DNA from: Pedobacter sp. PF22-3
GTDB lineage: Bacteria > Bacteroidota > Bacteroidia > Sphingobacteriales > Sphingobacteriaceae
Assembly (NCBI RefSeq): GCF_026239555.1
Contig: NZ_JAPIVP010000019.1
Span: 52,595-116,594 of the forward strand
DNA length: 64,000 nt
Direction of reading: 5' to 3'
Position numbers and translations under genes: made by a program
Part shown: in pieces, positions 24,977 through 34,906 of the stretch
How positions within the stretch are numbered: the first letter of the stretch is position 1
Layout: each line of letters begins with the position of its first letter
Notes under the pieces: model-generated
What the model was told of the DNA's origin: nothing
Seen by the model: the letters and a program-made list of their open reading frames with translations, nothing else
The model's database searches: none

Positions 24977-25980
24977 TTTATCAATCCCCTAAAGCTGCTC
25001 TTGAACATTTTTCGGAATTGTTTGAAATTAAAATATTCGCCACTGTACAATTCCTTTTTAAAATACCAGTTTAATGCCTTAATATTTGATCTTTTTAAGC
25101 GCAATATTTCGTACCACTTATTAAATAAAAATTGATTCATTTTAGGGATATCAAATCTCTTTGATTTCAAATTTGCACTTTTCATCGCGAATAATAATTC
25201 GAAATATTCTAAAAAGCGACCTTCATTTAAGTTATTGGTCAGTAATTCTTTGTGAAGACTCAAACTGTTTTCGGTATGTGATATGCCTAAGTTCTCCTGT
25301 ATATTTTTAAGAATTTCCAATTCGTGTTTTTCCTGCTCTTCCGATCTTTTTATAGTTATGTTTTCGCCGTGTACTCTATACTTTACTAGAAAAACATCAA
25401 TATTTCTCACTTTATGTTTTTCAGAAATCCGAATAAAAAGATCGAAATCTTCAGCTAATGCAAAATTCTTATAACCACTAAGTGCTCTAAAGATTTCGGT
25501 TTTAAACATGGTGCTGGAGTTGATAAAAGGATTGCCAAATAACATGCGCATATTTATTGAATCATCGGTTGCCACAATTATTTCTGTACCAGTTTCTATT
25601 CCGTTTTCGTCAATGATTTTACCATGCCCTCCACACAATGCCGCTTCAGGATGCGATGAAAAAAAATCGAGCTGTAACTGGAGCCTTTCAGGATAAGCGA
25701 TGTCATCACTGTCTAAAATTGCAATGTACTCACCTTTAGCTAACTCTAGTAATCTGTTTCTGGTAAAAGGGATTCCTTTATTTCCATCATTTTGTATAAA
25801 ACTGATTCTGCTATCGTTAAATTTTTTAACTATTAAAGCCGTATCATCAGTTGATCCATCGTCGATAATAATAAATTCAAAATCTTTAAATGTCTGGTTC
25901 AGAATACTCGATATAGATTCTGCTATGTAGCCAGAAACATTATATGCAGCCATGAAGACTGTTATTTTAGGGCTTATCAT
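24973..25980 (-). CDS. Family 2 glycosyltransferase
   Basis: 335 residues. The GT-A fold start reads KITVFMAAYNVSGYIAESI, then FEFIIIDDGSTDDT, the DxD-type motif AILDSDDIAYPERL and the later ALAEDFDLFIRIS (the catalytic-base ED). It transfers a sugar from a nucleotide donor to a lipid-linked glycan on the cytoplasmic face; donor unknown. The 4-bp overlap with the fucosyltransferase-like gene at 25977-25980 indicates translational coupling. Confidence 0.9.
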   Translation of the reverse strand: MISPKITVFMAAYNVSGYIAESISSILNQTFKDFEFIIIDDGSTDDTALIVKKFNDSRISFIQNDGNKGIPFTRNRLLELAKGEYIAILDSDDIAYPERLQLQLDFFSSHPEAALCGGHGKIIDENGIETGTEIIVATDDSINMRMLFGNPFINSSTMFKTEIFRALSGYKNFALAEDFDLFIRISEKHKVRNIDVFLVKYRVHGENITIKRSEEQEKHELEILKNIQENLGISHTENSLSLHKELLTNNLNEGRFLEYFELLFAMKSANLKSKRFDIPKMNQFLFNKWYEILRLKRSNIKALNWYFKKELYSGEYFNFKQFRKMFKSSFRGLIN

Positions 25981-26831
25981 AGCTTAATCCAATTTTTTGG
26001 GCAAATATCAGTATCATTAGCGGCGAGGTTATTTACCCACTTTTTGGGTGCAATAATTACTTTATCATTATTGGTATTTAGCCAGGCGCCCCACCAACTA
26101 AAGCTGCTATTTGCAATAATATTATGTTTACAGTTGCTCATCAATTGCATGTCGATGTAGCTGTTGCATCCTTTATTCCAATCAATGTATATTACATTTT
26201 TCAGTTTAAGATTTTGCCTGCACCAAAGGATATCATCGGAAAAAACAAAAAACAGGGCATCTACGATTTTCGAATTTATGCTCAATATGGCTTGTTCGTA
26301 ATAAGCTAAATCGCAAATACTGCCTAATAAAGGATCTTTTAAATAATCGCCTCTTCTTACATGCAGCGCTACACTTTCAGTGGCTTTAATCTGCTGTATT
26401 ACGCTTTGATTTTCGATCCCCTCAATTTCTGGGAATTTGAAATCATGCCTTATTTGATTGGAGATATCTGAGAAATAACTTTCATTTTGCCAGTATCCGG
26501 CATAATACTGGTTGGTATTGTTTAAAAAAGAAGCATCGAATCTAAATTCATTTTCTTCTACTTTATAAGTCTTTTTTAAATTTAAAACTCTTCTAAGCTT
26601 TCGAAATATCCATTTTGGTTGATTGGGTCTGAATAAATCTAAAAGAAATTTGCCAGGCGTTTTTATGCTAATGTTAAAAACCCTTTCCAGCTCATAGCCG
26701 TTGTGTAATGGATAATCTTTAAAATCAGATAAATCTGCATAAACTTTGATGCCCTTGCTTTGTAACGATTTGTAGAGTGAATATTGAAACATCTGATTGC
26801 CTAGTCCGCCTATTATTTTTATGATAATCAT
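25977..26831 (-). CDS. GT11 alpha-1,2-fucosyltransferase-like protein
   Basis: 284 residues. Family 11 marks are clear: GGLGNQMFQYSLYKSL at the N-terminus, ALHVRRGDYLKDP near residue 175 (GDP-fucose binding) and NSSFSWWGAWLN near 245. This suggests transfer of fucose, or less likely another sugar, to galactose of a surface glycan. No GDP-fucose synthesis genes are in the window. The pair GT11-GT2 is transcribed on the minus strand. Confidence 0.92.
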   Translation of the reverse strand: MIIIKIIGGLGNQMFQYSLYKSLQSKGIKVYADLSDFKDYPLHNGYELERVFNISIKTPGKFLLDLFRPNQPKWIFRKLRRVLNLKKTYKVEENEFRFDASFLNNTNQYYAGYWQNESYFSDISNQIRHDFKFPEIEGIENQSVIQQIKATESVALHVRRGDYLKDPLLGSICDLAYYEQAILSINSKIVDALFFVFSDDILWCRQNLKLKNVIYIDWNKGCNSYIDMQLMSNCKHNIIANSSFSWWGAWLNTNNDKVIIAPKKWVNNLAANDTDICPKNWIKL

Positions 26832-26899
26832 ACTGTGGTTTGAATCAATAAATTTCTACTTAAATCCGAATGATTTGAAATACATACTCAGATTTAAAT

Positions 26900-26907
26900 T
26901 AACTTTG
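26900..26907 (+). promoter_or_regulatory. -7 promoter element of the 26914 glycosyltransferase gene
   Basis: TAACTTTG, an exact consensus, 6 nt before the ATG. A TTTG at 26874-26877 is 22 nt upstream, a slightly long spacing. Confidence 0.55.
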
Positions 26908-26913
26908 TTTTAA

Positions 26914-27852
26914 ATGGAAAATCCTTTAGTTACTATTATCATACCTGCTTATAACTATCAGCTATTTTTACCCGATACTTTAACTTCGGTATTAGGACAA
27001 AAATATCAAAATTTTGAACTTATTGTTGTAGATGATGGTTCGACAGACAAAACAAAGGATGTTGTGGCAGAATTTACAGCAAGAGATTCCCGAATAAAAT
27101 ATTTCTATCAATCAAATGCGGGTTTATCTGCAGCAAGAAATCTGGGGATAAAAAACTCAATGGGGAAATATATTCAGTTTTTAGATGCAGATGATCTTTT
27201 GTCGGACCTAAAATTAAGTCTGCAAATTGAGGATATGGAAAAAGATGCCACTATAGATATCTCTTATACTATGGCATATTATTTTGTGGATGGTAGCAAA
27301 GAAAAACTTTATAAAAACATAGCCTTAAACCAAGATGACTGGATGCCTAAGCTTAATGCTTCTGGATATGACATTTTAGAAATGTTGGTGAAGCAAAATA
27401 TAATGCCGGTTAACTCGGCTTTAATAAAGTCATCATCACTGAGAAAAATAGGTTTTTTTGATATGGCTATGAAAAGTTTGGAAGACTGGGATTTTTGGAT
27501 TTCGTGTGCATTTAAAGATTTTCATTTTGCTTTTTTACCGGCTGAAGGGGCTTTTGCTTTAATTAGAGTACATAAAAGCAGTATGAGCCAGAATCGAAAA
27601 AAGATGTCAGGCTATGAAATAATAGTGAGAAAGCGGATTAAAAACTTAATAAAAAATTGTTCATTTATTAATTCAGGACAAAAGAGGTTGCTGGAGAAAT
27701 CAAATGCAAGGCATAATAAGGTCATTTTAAGTGGTTTAATTAAAGAATCACAGCTTAGCTTAAAAGAATGTCTGAGACTAATTAAAAACGCTGGTTTATT
27801 TCAATTTGTGGCGTCTTACCTAAAGGTAATGAATGATAGCAGAAAAAGTTAA
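26914..27852 (+). CDS. Family 2 glycosyltransferase
   Basis: 312 residues. GT-A fold: PLVTIIIPAYNYQLFLPDTL, ELIVVDDGSTDKT, NAGLSAARNLGI, the DxD motif QFLDADDLL and the base region SLEDWDFWISCA. The C-terminal 80 residues are basic and helical, perhaps for membrane association. It lies on the plus strand between minus-strand glycan genes, with its own promoter box, so it is not part of an operon with them. Sugar donor and acceptor unknown. Confidence 0.9.
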   Translation: MENPLVTIIIPAYNYQLFLPDTLTSVLGQKYQNFELIVVDDGSTDKTKDVVAEFTARDSRIKYFYQSNAGLSAARNLGIKNSMGKYIQFLDADDLLSDLKLSLQIEDMEKDATIDISYTMAYYFVDGSKEKLYKNIALNQDDWMPKLNASGYDILEMLVKQNIMPVNSALIKSSSLRKIGFFDMAMKSLEDWDFWISCAFKDFHFAFLPAEGAFALIRVHKSSMSQNRKKMSGYEIIVRKRIKNLIKNCSFINSGQKRLLEKSNARHNKVILSGLIKESQLSLKECLRLIKNAGLFQFVASYLKVMNDSRKS

Positions 27853-27869
27853 TCCTATGCGCTTGTGGT

Positions 27870-28664
27870 TTAAATAGCATACCCAAAGTCTTTAAATATC
27901 GGCCTCCAGACATCGAGGTTTTTGTTCCAGGCATGGCACCCAAATGGCAGTGTATGGTTAGTGAGTTCAAAGCCTCTGTCCACTGGCACTTCAAACGCAA
28001 AGTATACTGCTTCCTTATACGAAGGGATTCTTAAAATTTTCTTTTTTCTATTTACTTCAATGCTCCAAAAAACATCTTCGTTAAAGTTGGCTGCAGAATT
28101 CAAAGTATATTCTTTTATTTTTTCCTGAAAGCGTTGGGTTAAATCATAAAATAACTGTGTTCTGCGGAGGGATAAACCACCATTTCCAACTTTATACTCC
28201 AGTTGTAGTTGAGTTGGAGCAAGTGTATTTTTATCTCTAACATCAAATTTTCGATGTATGTAGCTCAAAACATTATTTTTTACTGCTTTGATCACATCAG
28301 GGTATTTATGTCTGAGCCATGGAGCCCCAACATAATCTATGTTTTTTTTGCACCAAATATCTAACTCATCTTTAAAAACAAATGCATCTAATTGATAAAT
28401 CAGGATATACTCGTAATCCAAAAATGCTCCATAAAATTCGCCAGCTAGCATTAGCCTGTTATAACCAGAGATATCTTTAAAATAAGCATCATCAAAACCG
28501 ATTAATTTATCGAATGGATAGGCAGTATGTAGATTTAGAGAATTAGGTTTTACACAAAGTATTGGATGTGATTTAGCAAGAACTTTGAAGCACTGCTGCA
28601 ACGAAATATCCTCTAAAGCAGTTGGCTCTCTATAAATAGGCACAATAACGGCAACCTTTTGCAT
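27870..28664 (-). CDS. DUF5672 glycosyltransferase-like protein
   Basis: 264 residues. VAVIVPIYREPTALEDIS, FYGAFLDYEYILIYQLDAFVF (a DxD-like QLDAF), VGAPWL and VGNGGLSLRRT are typical of DUF5672, a GT-A-like family in polysaccharide clusters. The exact reaction is not established. The gene is 17 nt downstream of the GT4 gene at 28682 and probably co-transcribed with it and with the ABC exporter. Confidence 0.85.
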   Translation of the reverse strand: MQKVAVIVPIYREPTALEDISLQQCFKVLAKSHPILCVKPNSLNLHTAYPFDKLIGFDDAYFKDISGYNRLMLAGEFYGAFLDYEYILIYQLDAFVFKDELDIWCKKNIDYVGAPWLRHKYPDVIKAVKNNVLSYIHRKFDVRDKNTLAPTQLQLEYKVGNGGLSLRRTQLFYDLTQRFQEKIKEYTLNSAANFNEDVFWSIEVNRKKKILRIPSYKEAVYFAFEVPVDRGFELTNHTLPFGCHAWNKNLDVWRPIFKDFGYAI

Positions 28665-28681
28665 ATTGAAATAATATTAAA

Positions 28682-29845
28682 CTATTTTTTAAAAACAGTA
28701 TCGAGTTTCCTATAGCAACTTTCCTTTTCGTAATTAAGATTAAATGTAGCCAATGCATTTTCGGCCTGTTTACGATATGCAGATGCGTCTGTTAATAGTT
28801 GCATAATGTTGTTCTTGAACTCAATCGCATCGTCACTCACTAAGCAGCCATTATTGGTTTTATCAATCAAGCCATCTATCCCTCTGGTATTGCAAACTAC
28901 AGGTATACCATAAGAAAGCGCTTCTATAACTTTTATCTTAGTCCCGGTGCCCGTTAGCATAGGACAAAGGGCTACTTTGGCATTGAGGTAGTAGGCAGAT
29001 AAATCTTCAACAAAGTTTACCGATGTAATATTTGGCGCCTTAATAGACAGGTGTTCGTTGATCTGCCCGATAATACATATTTGCACATGGGCGGGTAACA
29101 GTGGATACACCTCTTTAAAAAACCAACTGGCAGATTTTTGATTATGTATATTATCGCTGGCCACATAAATCAGGTCAAATGTTCTCCCCTTAACTGAATG
29201 GAGGATTTCGGGCCTGTCCAGCATCATTGGTGCTAAAACAACTTTGCTTTTACAAAACTGACTAAAGATATATTGCTCTTCTACAGATATGGCTAAAGCA
29301 ATATCAAATAATGAAATTCTTCTAATCTCTTCCTTAAAAGATTGGCCAATATTAACCTTTCTTTGCAGTTGGGCTGTTATAAAATCATGGGTATCAATTA
29401 CCTTTATCGCATTTTTAGTGTACGGGTTATCTGCTACCAACGTAGCCCAACTGGCATAATTGATCATGATGTAATCGTAATTGTTTTTTTTTAGAATTTT
29501 TTTGAAAGCACGCTTAAATCTTAAGGTAACCAACTCCGGGAATTGGAGCGGAAAGAACCAAGCTTTATTTTGATAGAAGAAATTTGGCAGTTTGTAAAAA
29601 AGCAGGTAATAAAGTATATTTTTTTTGGCAGGCTTTTTTTTAATCACGTAAGTATTATCTGCCAGGCCAGATTGTTCAAAAGCTTTAATATCATCCTCAT
29701 CCCATTTGCCGGTGTAGTATTCGCTTACAAAATCAATTTCAAAATTTCTTGATCTAAAGTAGCCTAACATACTTAAAGCCCGGGTTCTGTTACCCGCATT
29801 TTTTTTAAGCGGATTGTCAGGCATAAAAAATAATACTTTCTTCAT
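28682..29845 (-). CDS. GT4-like glycosyltransferase
   Basis: 387 residues, GT-B fold. The N-terminal half has KKNAGNRTRALSMLGYFRSRNFEIDFV; the C-terminal nucleotide-sugar domain shows ALCPMLTGTGTKIKVIEALSYGIPVV, the acidic Glu-x7-Glu-like region of family 4. It starts 7 nt after the ABC exporter stop, so it belongs to the same transcript. It probably adds a sugar to the exported glycan or glycolipid. Confidence 0.87.
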   Translation of the reverse strand: MKKVLFFMPDNPLKKNAGNRTRALSMLGYFRSRNFEIDFVSEYYTGKWDEDDIKAFEQSGLADNTYVIKKKPAKKNILYYLLFYKLPNFFYQNKAWFFPLQFPELVTLRFKRAFKKILKKNNYDYIMINYASWATLVADNPYTKNAIKVIDTHDFITAQLQRKVNIGQSFKEEIRRISLFDIALAISVEEQYIFSQFCKSKVVLAPMMLDRPEILHSVKGRTFDLIYVASDNIHNQKSASWFFKEVYPLLPAHVQICIIGQINEHLSIKAPNITSVNFVEDLSAYYLNAKVALCPMLTGTGTKIKVIEALSYGIPVVCNTRGIDGLIDKTNNGCLVSDDAIEFKNNIMQLLTDASAYRKQAENALATFNLNYEKESCYRKLDTVFKK

Positions 29846-29852
29846 CCGATAT

Positions 29853-31688
29853 TTAGTCGTTAAAGGCTTGCATGTCGATTAAACGCCTGTATAAACCATT
29901 TTTATTCATCAATTCCATGTGGCTTCCACTTTCAATAACTTCGCCCTTATCAATCACAACGATCTTATCGGCATGCTGAATGGTACTTAAGCGGTGTGCG
30001 ATAACAATTGAGGTACGGTTTTTCATCAAATTATTTAAAGCATCCTGTACTAATTTTTCAGATTCTGTATCTAACGCGGAAGTAGCTTCGTCTAAAAGCA
30101 TAATTGGAGGGTTAGCTAAAACTGCGCGGGCAATACAAACCCGTTGCTTTTGGCCGCCTGATAATTTGTTCCCTCTATCGCCAACATTGGTTTGATAACC
30201 ATTTTCGGTATTCAATATAAAATCATGCGCATTGGCAATTTTTGCAGCTGCAATCACTTCTTCCTCCGTAGCATCGGGTTTAGCAAAGGCGATATTATTA
30301 AAAATGCTATCGTTAAACAAAAATGATTCCTGGTTTACAATACCCATTTGAGAGCGGATACTATCTACGGTAAGATCTTTATAATCGTGGCCGTCGATTT
30401 TGATACTCCCTGATTTTGGATCATGAAAACGTGGAAATAAATCCATTAAGGTGCTTTTACCTCCACCTGAAGGACCAACCAATGCCACTGTTTTACCTTT
30501 TTCTATATCCAAGCTTATTGAGTTTAATATTTGTTTTTCTCCATAATTGAATGATATATTTTGAATACTTATTGTATCATTAAAACCATCAAGCGTTTTA
30601 GCATCTGATTGATCTAACAATAATGGTTTTGTATCAATTAGTTCTAAAACCCTTTCGCCTGCTGCAATTCCAGAGTGGATCCCACTAAATGAATCTGTTA
30701 ATGCTTTTGCGGGGCGCATTACTTGAGAAAAAATGGCAATATAAGCAATGAAATCTGATGCAGTTAGCGCATTTTTATCATTATGCAAAATTAATGATCC
30801 CCCGTACCAAACGATAATTGAAATCATTAAAACGCCTAGAAATTCAGAAACTGGAGAACCCAGTTGTTGACGCCTAACCATTTTGCGAGTTAAGTTAGAA
30901 TAGAATATATTTTCCTGGTTGAATTTATCTTTAATTCGTTCAGTTGCGTTAAAGGCTTTAATAATTTTAATCCCACTCAAGGCCTCATCTAAAAAGCCAA
31001 TCATTTTCGCAAAAGATTCATGCGATTCTTTTGCCTGCTGCTTCAATCTTTTTACAATTTTGCTGATAATAAATGCAGAAATCGGGATTACTAATAAAGA
31101 GAATAAGGTCAGCTTTGCTGATATGTTAAATAAAAGAATAACATATACAATTAGCGTTACAGGCTCCTTAAAGACAACCTGAAGGGTGTTGGTAACTGTA
31201 AATTGAACTACCTGGACATCAGAGGCTACTTTAGAAATAATATCACCCTTTCTTTCATTGTTAAAATATCCTATGTGAAGATTCATCACATTGTTGAAAA
31301 CCCGCTTTCTAAAGTTGAGGAGCGTATGTACTCTCAAATCTTCCATATAACGCTGAGAAAAATACCTGAACAAATTGGAAAGCAATACAGAGATAACGAT
31401 GATGATACAAATGTACATCAGTGTACTTTCTATGGTGTTAACCTTAATTGAATAGTTAACAAAGTCTCTTAACTTTCCCAGTAAACTAAATGATGAAGCT
31501 GCTTTATCAGTTAAGCTTGGTGTTTGGCAAGCTTGTTTATTTGCATTTAAAAGTGTTTCAAATAGCGGCGATAATAAGGCTAAGTTAAAGGTTCCGAATA
31601 GAATCGAAAGTAGAGTTGCAATAACATACGGTATTGCAAATTTTTCTATTGGCTTGGCAAATGATAATAAACGAAAATAAGTATTCAT
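29853..31688 (-). CDS. MsbA-like ABC exporter (fused permease-ATPase)
   Basis: 611 residues. Six membrane helices lie in the first 340 residues, with a long periplasmic loop after helix 1. The ATPase domain has Walker A ALVGPSGGGKSTLMD, signature KLSGGQKQRVCIARA and Walker B PIMLLDEATSALD. A homodimeric exporter of lipid-like substrates fits (lipid A, or a lipid-linked glycan in this cluster). It heads the ABC-GT4-DUF5672 transcript. A TAACTTTG box lies about 75 nt upstream. Confidence 0.92.
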   Translation of the reverse strand: MNTYFRLLSFAKPIEKFAIPYVIATLLSILFGTFNLALLSPLFETLLNANKQACQTPSLTDKAASSFSLLGKLRDFVNYSIKVNTIESTLMYICIIIVISVLLSNLFRYFSQRYMEDLRVHTLLNFRKRVFNNVMNLHIGYFNNERKGDIISKVASDVQVVQFTVTNTLQVVFKEPVTLIVYVILLFNISAKLTLFSLLVIPISAFIISKIVKRLKQQAKESHESFAKMIGFLDEALSGIKIIKAFNATERIKDKFNQENIFYSNLTRKMVRRQQLGSPVSEFLGVLMISIIVWYGGSLILHNDKNALTASDFIAYIAIFSQVMRPAKALTDSFSGIHSGIAAGERVLELIDTKPLLLDQSDAKTLDGFNDTISIQNISFNYGEKQILNSISLDIEKGKTVALVGPSGGGKSTLMDLFPRFHDPKSGSIKIDGHDYKDLTVDSIRSQMGIVNQESFLFNDSIFNNIAFAKPDATEEEVIAAAKIANAHDFILNTENGYQTNVGDRGNKLSGGQKQRVCIARAVLANPPIMLLDEATSALDTESEKLVQDALNNLMKNRTSIVIAHRLSTIQHADKIVVIDKGEVIESGSHMELMNKNGLYRRLIDMQAFND

Positions 31689-31761
31689 TTTATGTAAAAT
31701 GGAATATGTAAAAAGGAAGATGGTTAAAGTATCACCCTAAAAAATCTATATAAAAACTCAA

Positions 31762-31769
31762 CAAAGTTA
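31762..31769 (-). promoter_or_regulatory. -7 promoter element of the ABC exporter operon
   Basis: Minus strand TAACTTTG, consensus TAnnTTTG, with a leader of about 70 nt. No convincing -33 box was found. Confidence 0.45.
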
Positions 31770-31940
31770 AGCTTTTCAATTAAACGTTGTGGTTTTTCGA
31801 AACCTGTGCGGTTTAAAATTACAATTCTTGGTTTTTAAGGATGAATAAATAAGCTGTTTTACAGCTGATATATTTTAATAATCAAACATTAATCAGTGCA
31901 GAATTGAATAGGAATGATAGAATTGTTACAATATAAATCC

Positions 31941-33011
31941 CTATTTTTCATTGCTGTTCCCCAGGCATTCCTGATATAAATTCAGATACTGGTTGGCTGC
32001 AATTTCCCACGAAAATTTTTCGGCCTGCGCAATCGCTTCTTTAGATCGGTTATTTTGAGTAAAATCCATCATTCCATTTCTAAATACTTCCTGCATGTGT
32101 TCAGGTTCGAAAGTGTCAAAATAATAGGCAACATCGCCGCCAACTTCAGGAAGTGAAGTGAATTTTGAGAGGAAAACAGGCTTTCCAAAGTGCAGGGCTT
32201 CTATTACAGGAAGACCAAATCCTTCGGCAACTGAAGGGAATAAAAAAGCATCACAATTTTTGTAGTACCAGGCTTTATCTTCATCTGAGATTGGTCCTGT
32301 GACATGTATCCTGTCTAAACAATCATATTTCTCCGCTTCTTCTAAAATCCTTTGCTTATGAGGGGTTTCTTTTCCCGAAATAACAAGGTCAAAATCATTC
32401 CCTTTTAATAAAGCTGGCAGTAGATGAAATCCTTTTTGCACCGATAATAACCCTATTGTAAATAAGAAAGGTTTTGGAGGAACAAAGCTGGGGTGATGTT
32501 TTTCATCCGAAATCAATTTATCTGCACCATTATATATCACACTCACCTTTTCTTTGGCTTCGGGGAAGTAGTGAACAACATCATTAGCAACAAACTGTGA
32601 TATGCATACAATCTTATCACACTGCGAAATGAGCTTGCCCAGTTTTTTTAAATATACCTGGATTCTGTGCGGCTTACTAAACCTTAAATGAACCTTGTTC
32701 ATATCATGAACGGTCATTATTTCTTTTGCATTCACCCTGTTAGGTCTTAATCTACAGGTTTGATCGGAAAGATGAACAACATCGAAGTCATTTTTTCCTT
32801 TAAAGAATAACCTGTCTAACCTGGATAGATAAATAATATCAACCAGGCCATTAAAAAGATATTGAGTATGTTTAAAAAGATAAAACTTTAATTTAAATTT
32901 TCCCCTATTTTCCTGGATCAATGCATCACCCAAGCCTTTTCCAAACGAGAAATAGCCGCAATTGGCATCCTTCATCGAATCAAAAGTTACTAAAATGTTG
33001 GGCTTTTTCAT
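31941..33011 (-). CDS. GT4 glycosyltransferase (mannosyltransferase-like)
   Basis: 356 residues, GT-B fold. ADKLISDEKHHPSFVPPKPFLFTIGLLSVQKGFHLLPALL is followed by LFPSVAEGFGLPVIEALHFGKPVFLS, with the family 4 Glu-x7-Glu (EGFGLPVIE) used to hold the nucleotide sugar. A TATATTTG box (minus strand, 33032-33039) lies 21 nt before its start. Probably part of glycan assembly, sugar unknown. Confidence 0.9.
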   Translation of the reverse strand: MKKPNILVTFDSMKDANCGYFSFGKGLGDALIQENRGKFKLKFYLFKHTQYLFNGLVDIIYLSRLDRLFFKGKNDFDVVHLSDQTCRLRPNRVNAKEIMTVHDMNKVHLRFSKPHRIQVYLKKLGKLISQCDKIVCISQFVANDVVHYFPEAKEKVSVIYNGADKLISDEKHHPSFVPPKPFLFTIGLLSVQKGFHLLPALLKGNDFDLVISGKETPHKQRILEEAEKYDCLDRIHVTGPISDEDKAWYYKNCDAFLFPSVAEGFGLPVIEALHFGKPVFLSKFTSLPEVGGDVAYYFDTFEPEHMQEVFRNGMMDFTQNNRSKEAIAQAEKFSWEIAANQYLNLYQECLGNSNEK

Positions 33012-33058
33012 TAAAATGTTATTTGATGATGCAAATATATATAGATTTAAATTGTAGT

Positions 33059-33934
33059 CTACTTTACAATTTTATAATTCCGATACTCAAATAACCGCAA
33101 TCCGGTTAGATCTTCAATTTTTTGTAAAACTCTTCTGCGGAAATTCATTTTAGTGGTTTCTTTCGTTAAATCTTTTTCAAATTTCCAGTTTGCCGCTGCA
33201 ATTCTGGCTTGCATTACTTTTGGATGGCTACCCTTAAAATGAACCAAGCGATCCGCATTGTGCATGTCATAGGTTTCTTGAACCGGATAATTTTCTTCAA
33301 TCCACTCGTCTGTCTGATAAAACTGATTAAAATTCCGCACTTTGCCCTGTAATCCTTTTGGTGGTTTTACCCAGCCATAATGATAAACATAAGCATCAAT
33401 TAACTTAACTTTAAGTTTTCTGTCGTTAATTCTGAACCCCTGTGCATCGCGGTAAGAGCGAACACCAGGCAGATTTTTGATAATCCTTACTTCTCTTCTG
33501 TACCAGCGCCTCGATTCGGCCAGGTAATCATAAGAAGCATAAAAATGTTTATACTTTAAAAGCAAGGCCTCAACATGGTTATTGTCGATTTCAGCTTCCA
33601 TTTCTTTTTTAATCAGTGGAAGATAATCTTCGTGTATGGCTTCATCGCCCTGAATATAAATCATCCAGTCGGTATCGCTACTTATTTCAGCCAAAGCCTT
33701 ATTGGTTTCATCGGCAAAAACACGTCCACCTTCGCGGATGCTTTCATCCCAAATGGTATCAATTGTTCTGATTTTAGGATCAATGCTTTTAACCATTTTG
33801 GAGGTTTCGTCTGTAGAGTTTCCCAATGCAACAATAAAATCATCACACAATGGCAGCACAGAAAGTATCGCTTCCTTTGCAGGATAATCGTTAGCAATAG
33901 CATTTCTTAAAAATGTAAAACCGGTAACTTTCAT
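33059..33934 (-). CDS. Family 2-like glycosyltransferase
   Basis: 291 residues. It starts MKVTGFTFLRNAI and has DDFIVALGNSTDETSKMV and WMIYIQGDEAIHEDYL, where GDE takes the place of the DxD metal site, as in waaE/KdtX-like GT2 proteins. It probably transfers a sugar to a core oligosaccharide or glycan. It is the last gene of the glycan region and is divergent from meaB; a TATCTTTG box (minus strand, 33976-33983) fits as its -7 element. Confidence 0.85.
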   Translation of the reverse strand: MKVTGFTFLRNAIANDYPAKEAILSVLPLCDDFIVALGNSTDETSKMVKSIDPKIRTIDTIWDESIREGGRVFADETNKALAEISSDTDWMIYIQGDEAIHEDYLPLIKKEMEAEIDNNHVEALLLKYKHFYASYDYLAESRRWYRREVRIIKNLPGVRSYRDAQGFRINDRKLKVKLIDAYVYHYGWVKPPKGLQGKVRNFNQFYQTDEWIEENYPVQETYDMHNADRLVHFKGSHPKVMQARIAAANWKFEKDLTKETTKMNFRRRVLQKIEDLTGLRLFEYRNYKIVK

Positions 33935-33992
33935 TATGGTGGCGCCTTGTAGCTAATAATTTTTGTTAATTTGTACAAAGATAGTTTTATTG

Positions 33993-34892
33993 ATGAATAC
34001 GCATCTATCCATTTTAAGCGAAATAAAAGCGGGCAATTATAAGGTTTTGGCAAGAACATTAACGCTTGTTGAAAATGATATTGCACCAGCCGATTCGATT
34101 TTAAGAAGTTTAGATAGTAAAACTGATGTTCCGGTTTTGGGTATCACAGGGCCTCCAGGTGCTGGTAAGAGTACGCTGGTAAATGCAATAACCAATCATT
34201 TTGTTGCTGAAGGCAAACGCATTGCCATATTAGCGATAGACCCGACCTCTCCGTTTAATTTTGGCTCTTTGTTAGGCGATCGCATCCGGATGGCTGGTCA
34301 GTTTAACAATCCAAATGTTTTTATCCGTTCGTTGGCTACACGTGGCGCTTTGGGCGGTATTTCGGCAAAAACCATTGAAATGGTTGATGTTTTAAAAGCG
34401 GCAAATTTTGATTTGATTATTGTTGAAACTGTTGGGGTTGGCCAATCGGAAGTGGAAATTGCGGGATTGGCAGATAAAACCATTGTGGTATTGGTGCCAG
34501 AATCTGGAGATGAAGTCCAACATATCAAGTCTGGTTTGATGGAAATTGCTGGTTGTTTTGTAATTAATAAGGCTGATAGGGAAGGAGCAGATACTTTTGC
34601 CAATAACCTAAAAAAAATCGTTCATCAGGGTGTAAAAACTATTCCCATCTTAAAAACAGTTGCCGATAAAAATATGGGTATAGACGAATTGTGTAAATGG
34701 ATCATCAAACCCGAACTTTTTGACCATAACCGAAAAGCTTTTTTGTTTGCAGAGAAAGCATGGAAACTGATACAGCATCAAAAACTGCAGCATATCGATA
34801 AGAAAAGGCTGCGAGAAAAAATTCAGGCAGCCTTAAAAAAAGATGATTTTAATATTTATCGTTTTGCGGATAAGTTTGGCAATAATGGTTAA
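33993..34892 (+). CDS. meaB: Methylmalonyl-CoA mutase-associated GTPase MeaB
   Basis: 299 residues from ATG 33993; a TTG extension to 33963 would overlap the promoter zone of the divergent gene and lacks family similarity. This G3E P-loop GTPase protects and reloads the B12-dependent methylmalonyl-CoA mutase. P-loop GITGPPGAGKSTLVNA; AILAIDPTSPF; DRIRMAGQ; IRSLATRGALGG; IVETVGVGQSEVEI; and the base-recognition NKADREGA are all present. The mutase itself is not in this window, so the partner is encoded elsewhere. Confidence 0.95.
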   Translation: MNTHLSILSEIKAGNYKVLARTLTLVENDIAPADSILRSLDSKTDVPVLGITGPPGAGKSTLVNAITNHFVAEGKRIAILAIDPTSPFNFGSLLGDRIRMAGQFNNPNVFIRSLATRGALGGISAKTIEMVDVLKAANFDLIIVETVGVGQSEVEIAGLADKTIVVLVPESGDEVQHIKSGLMEIAGCFVINKADREGADTFANNLKKIVHQGVKTIPILKTVADKNMGIDELCKWIIKPELFDHNRKAFLFAEKAWKLIQHQKLQHIDKKRLREKIQAALKKDDFNIYRFADKFGNNG

Positions 34893-34906
34893 GCGGTTAT
34901 TGTTTA

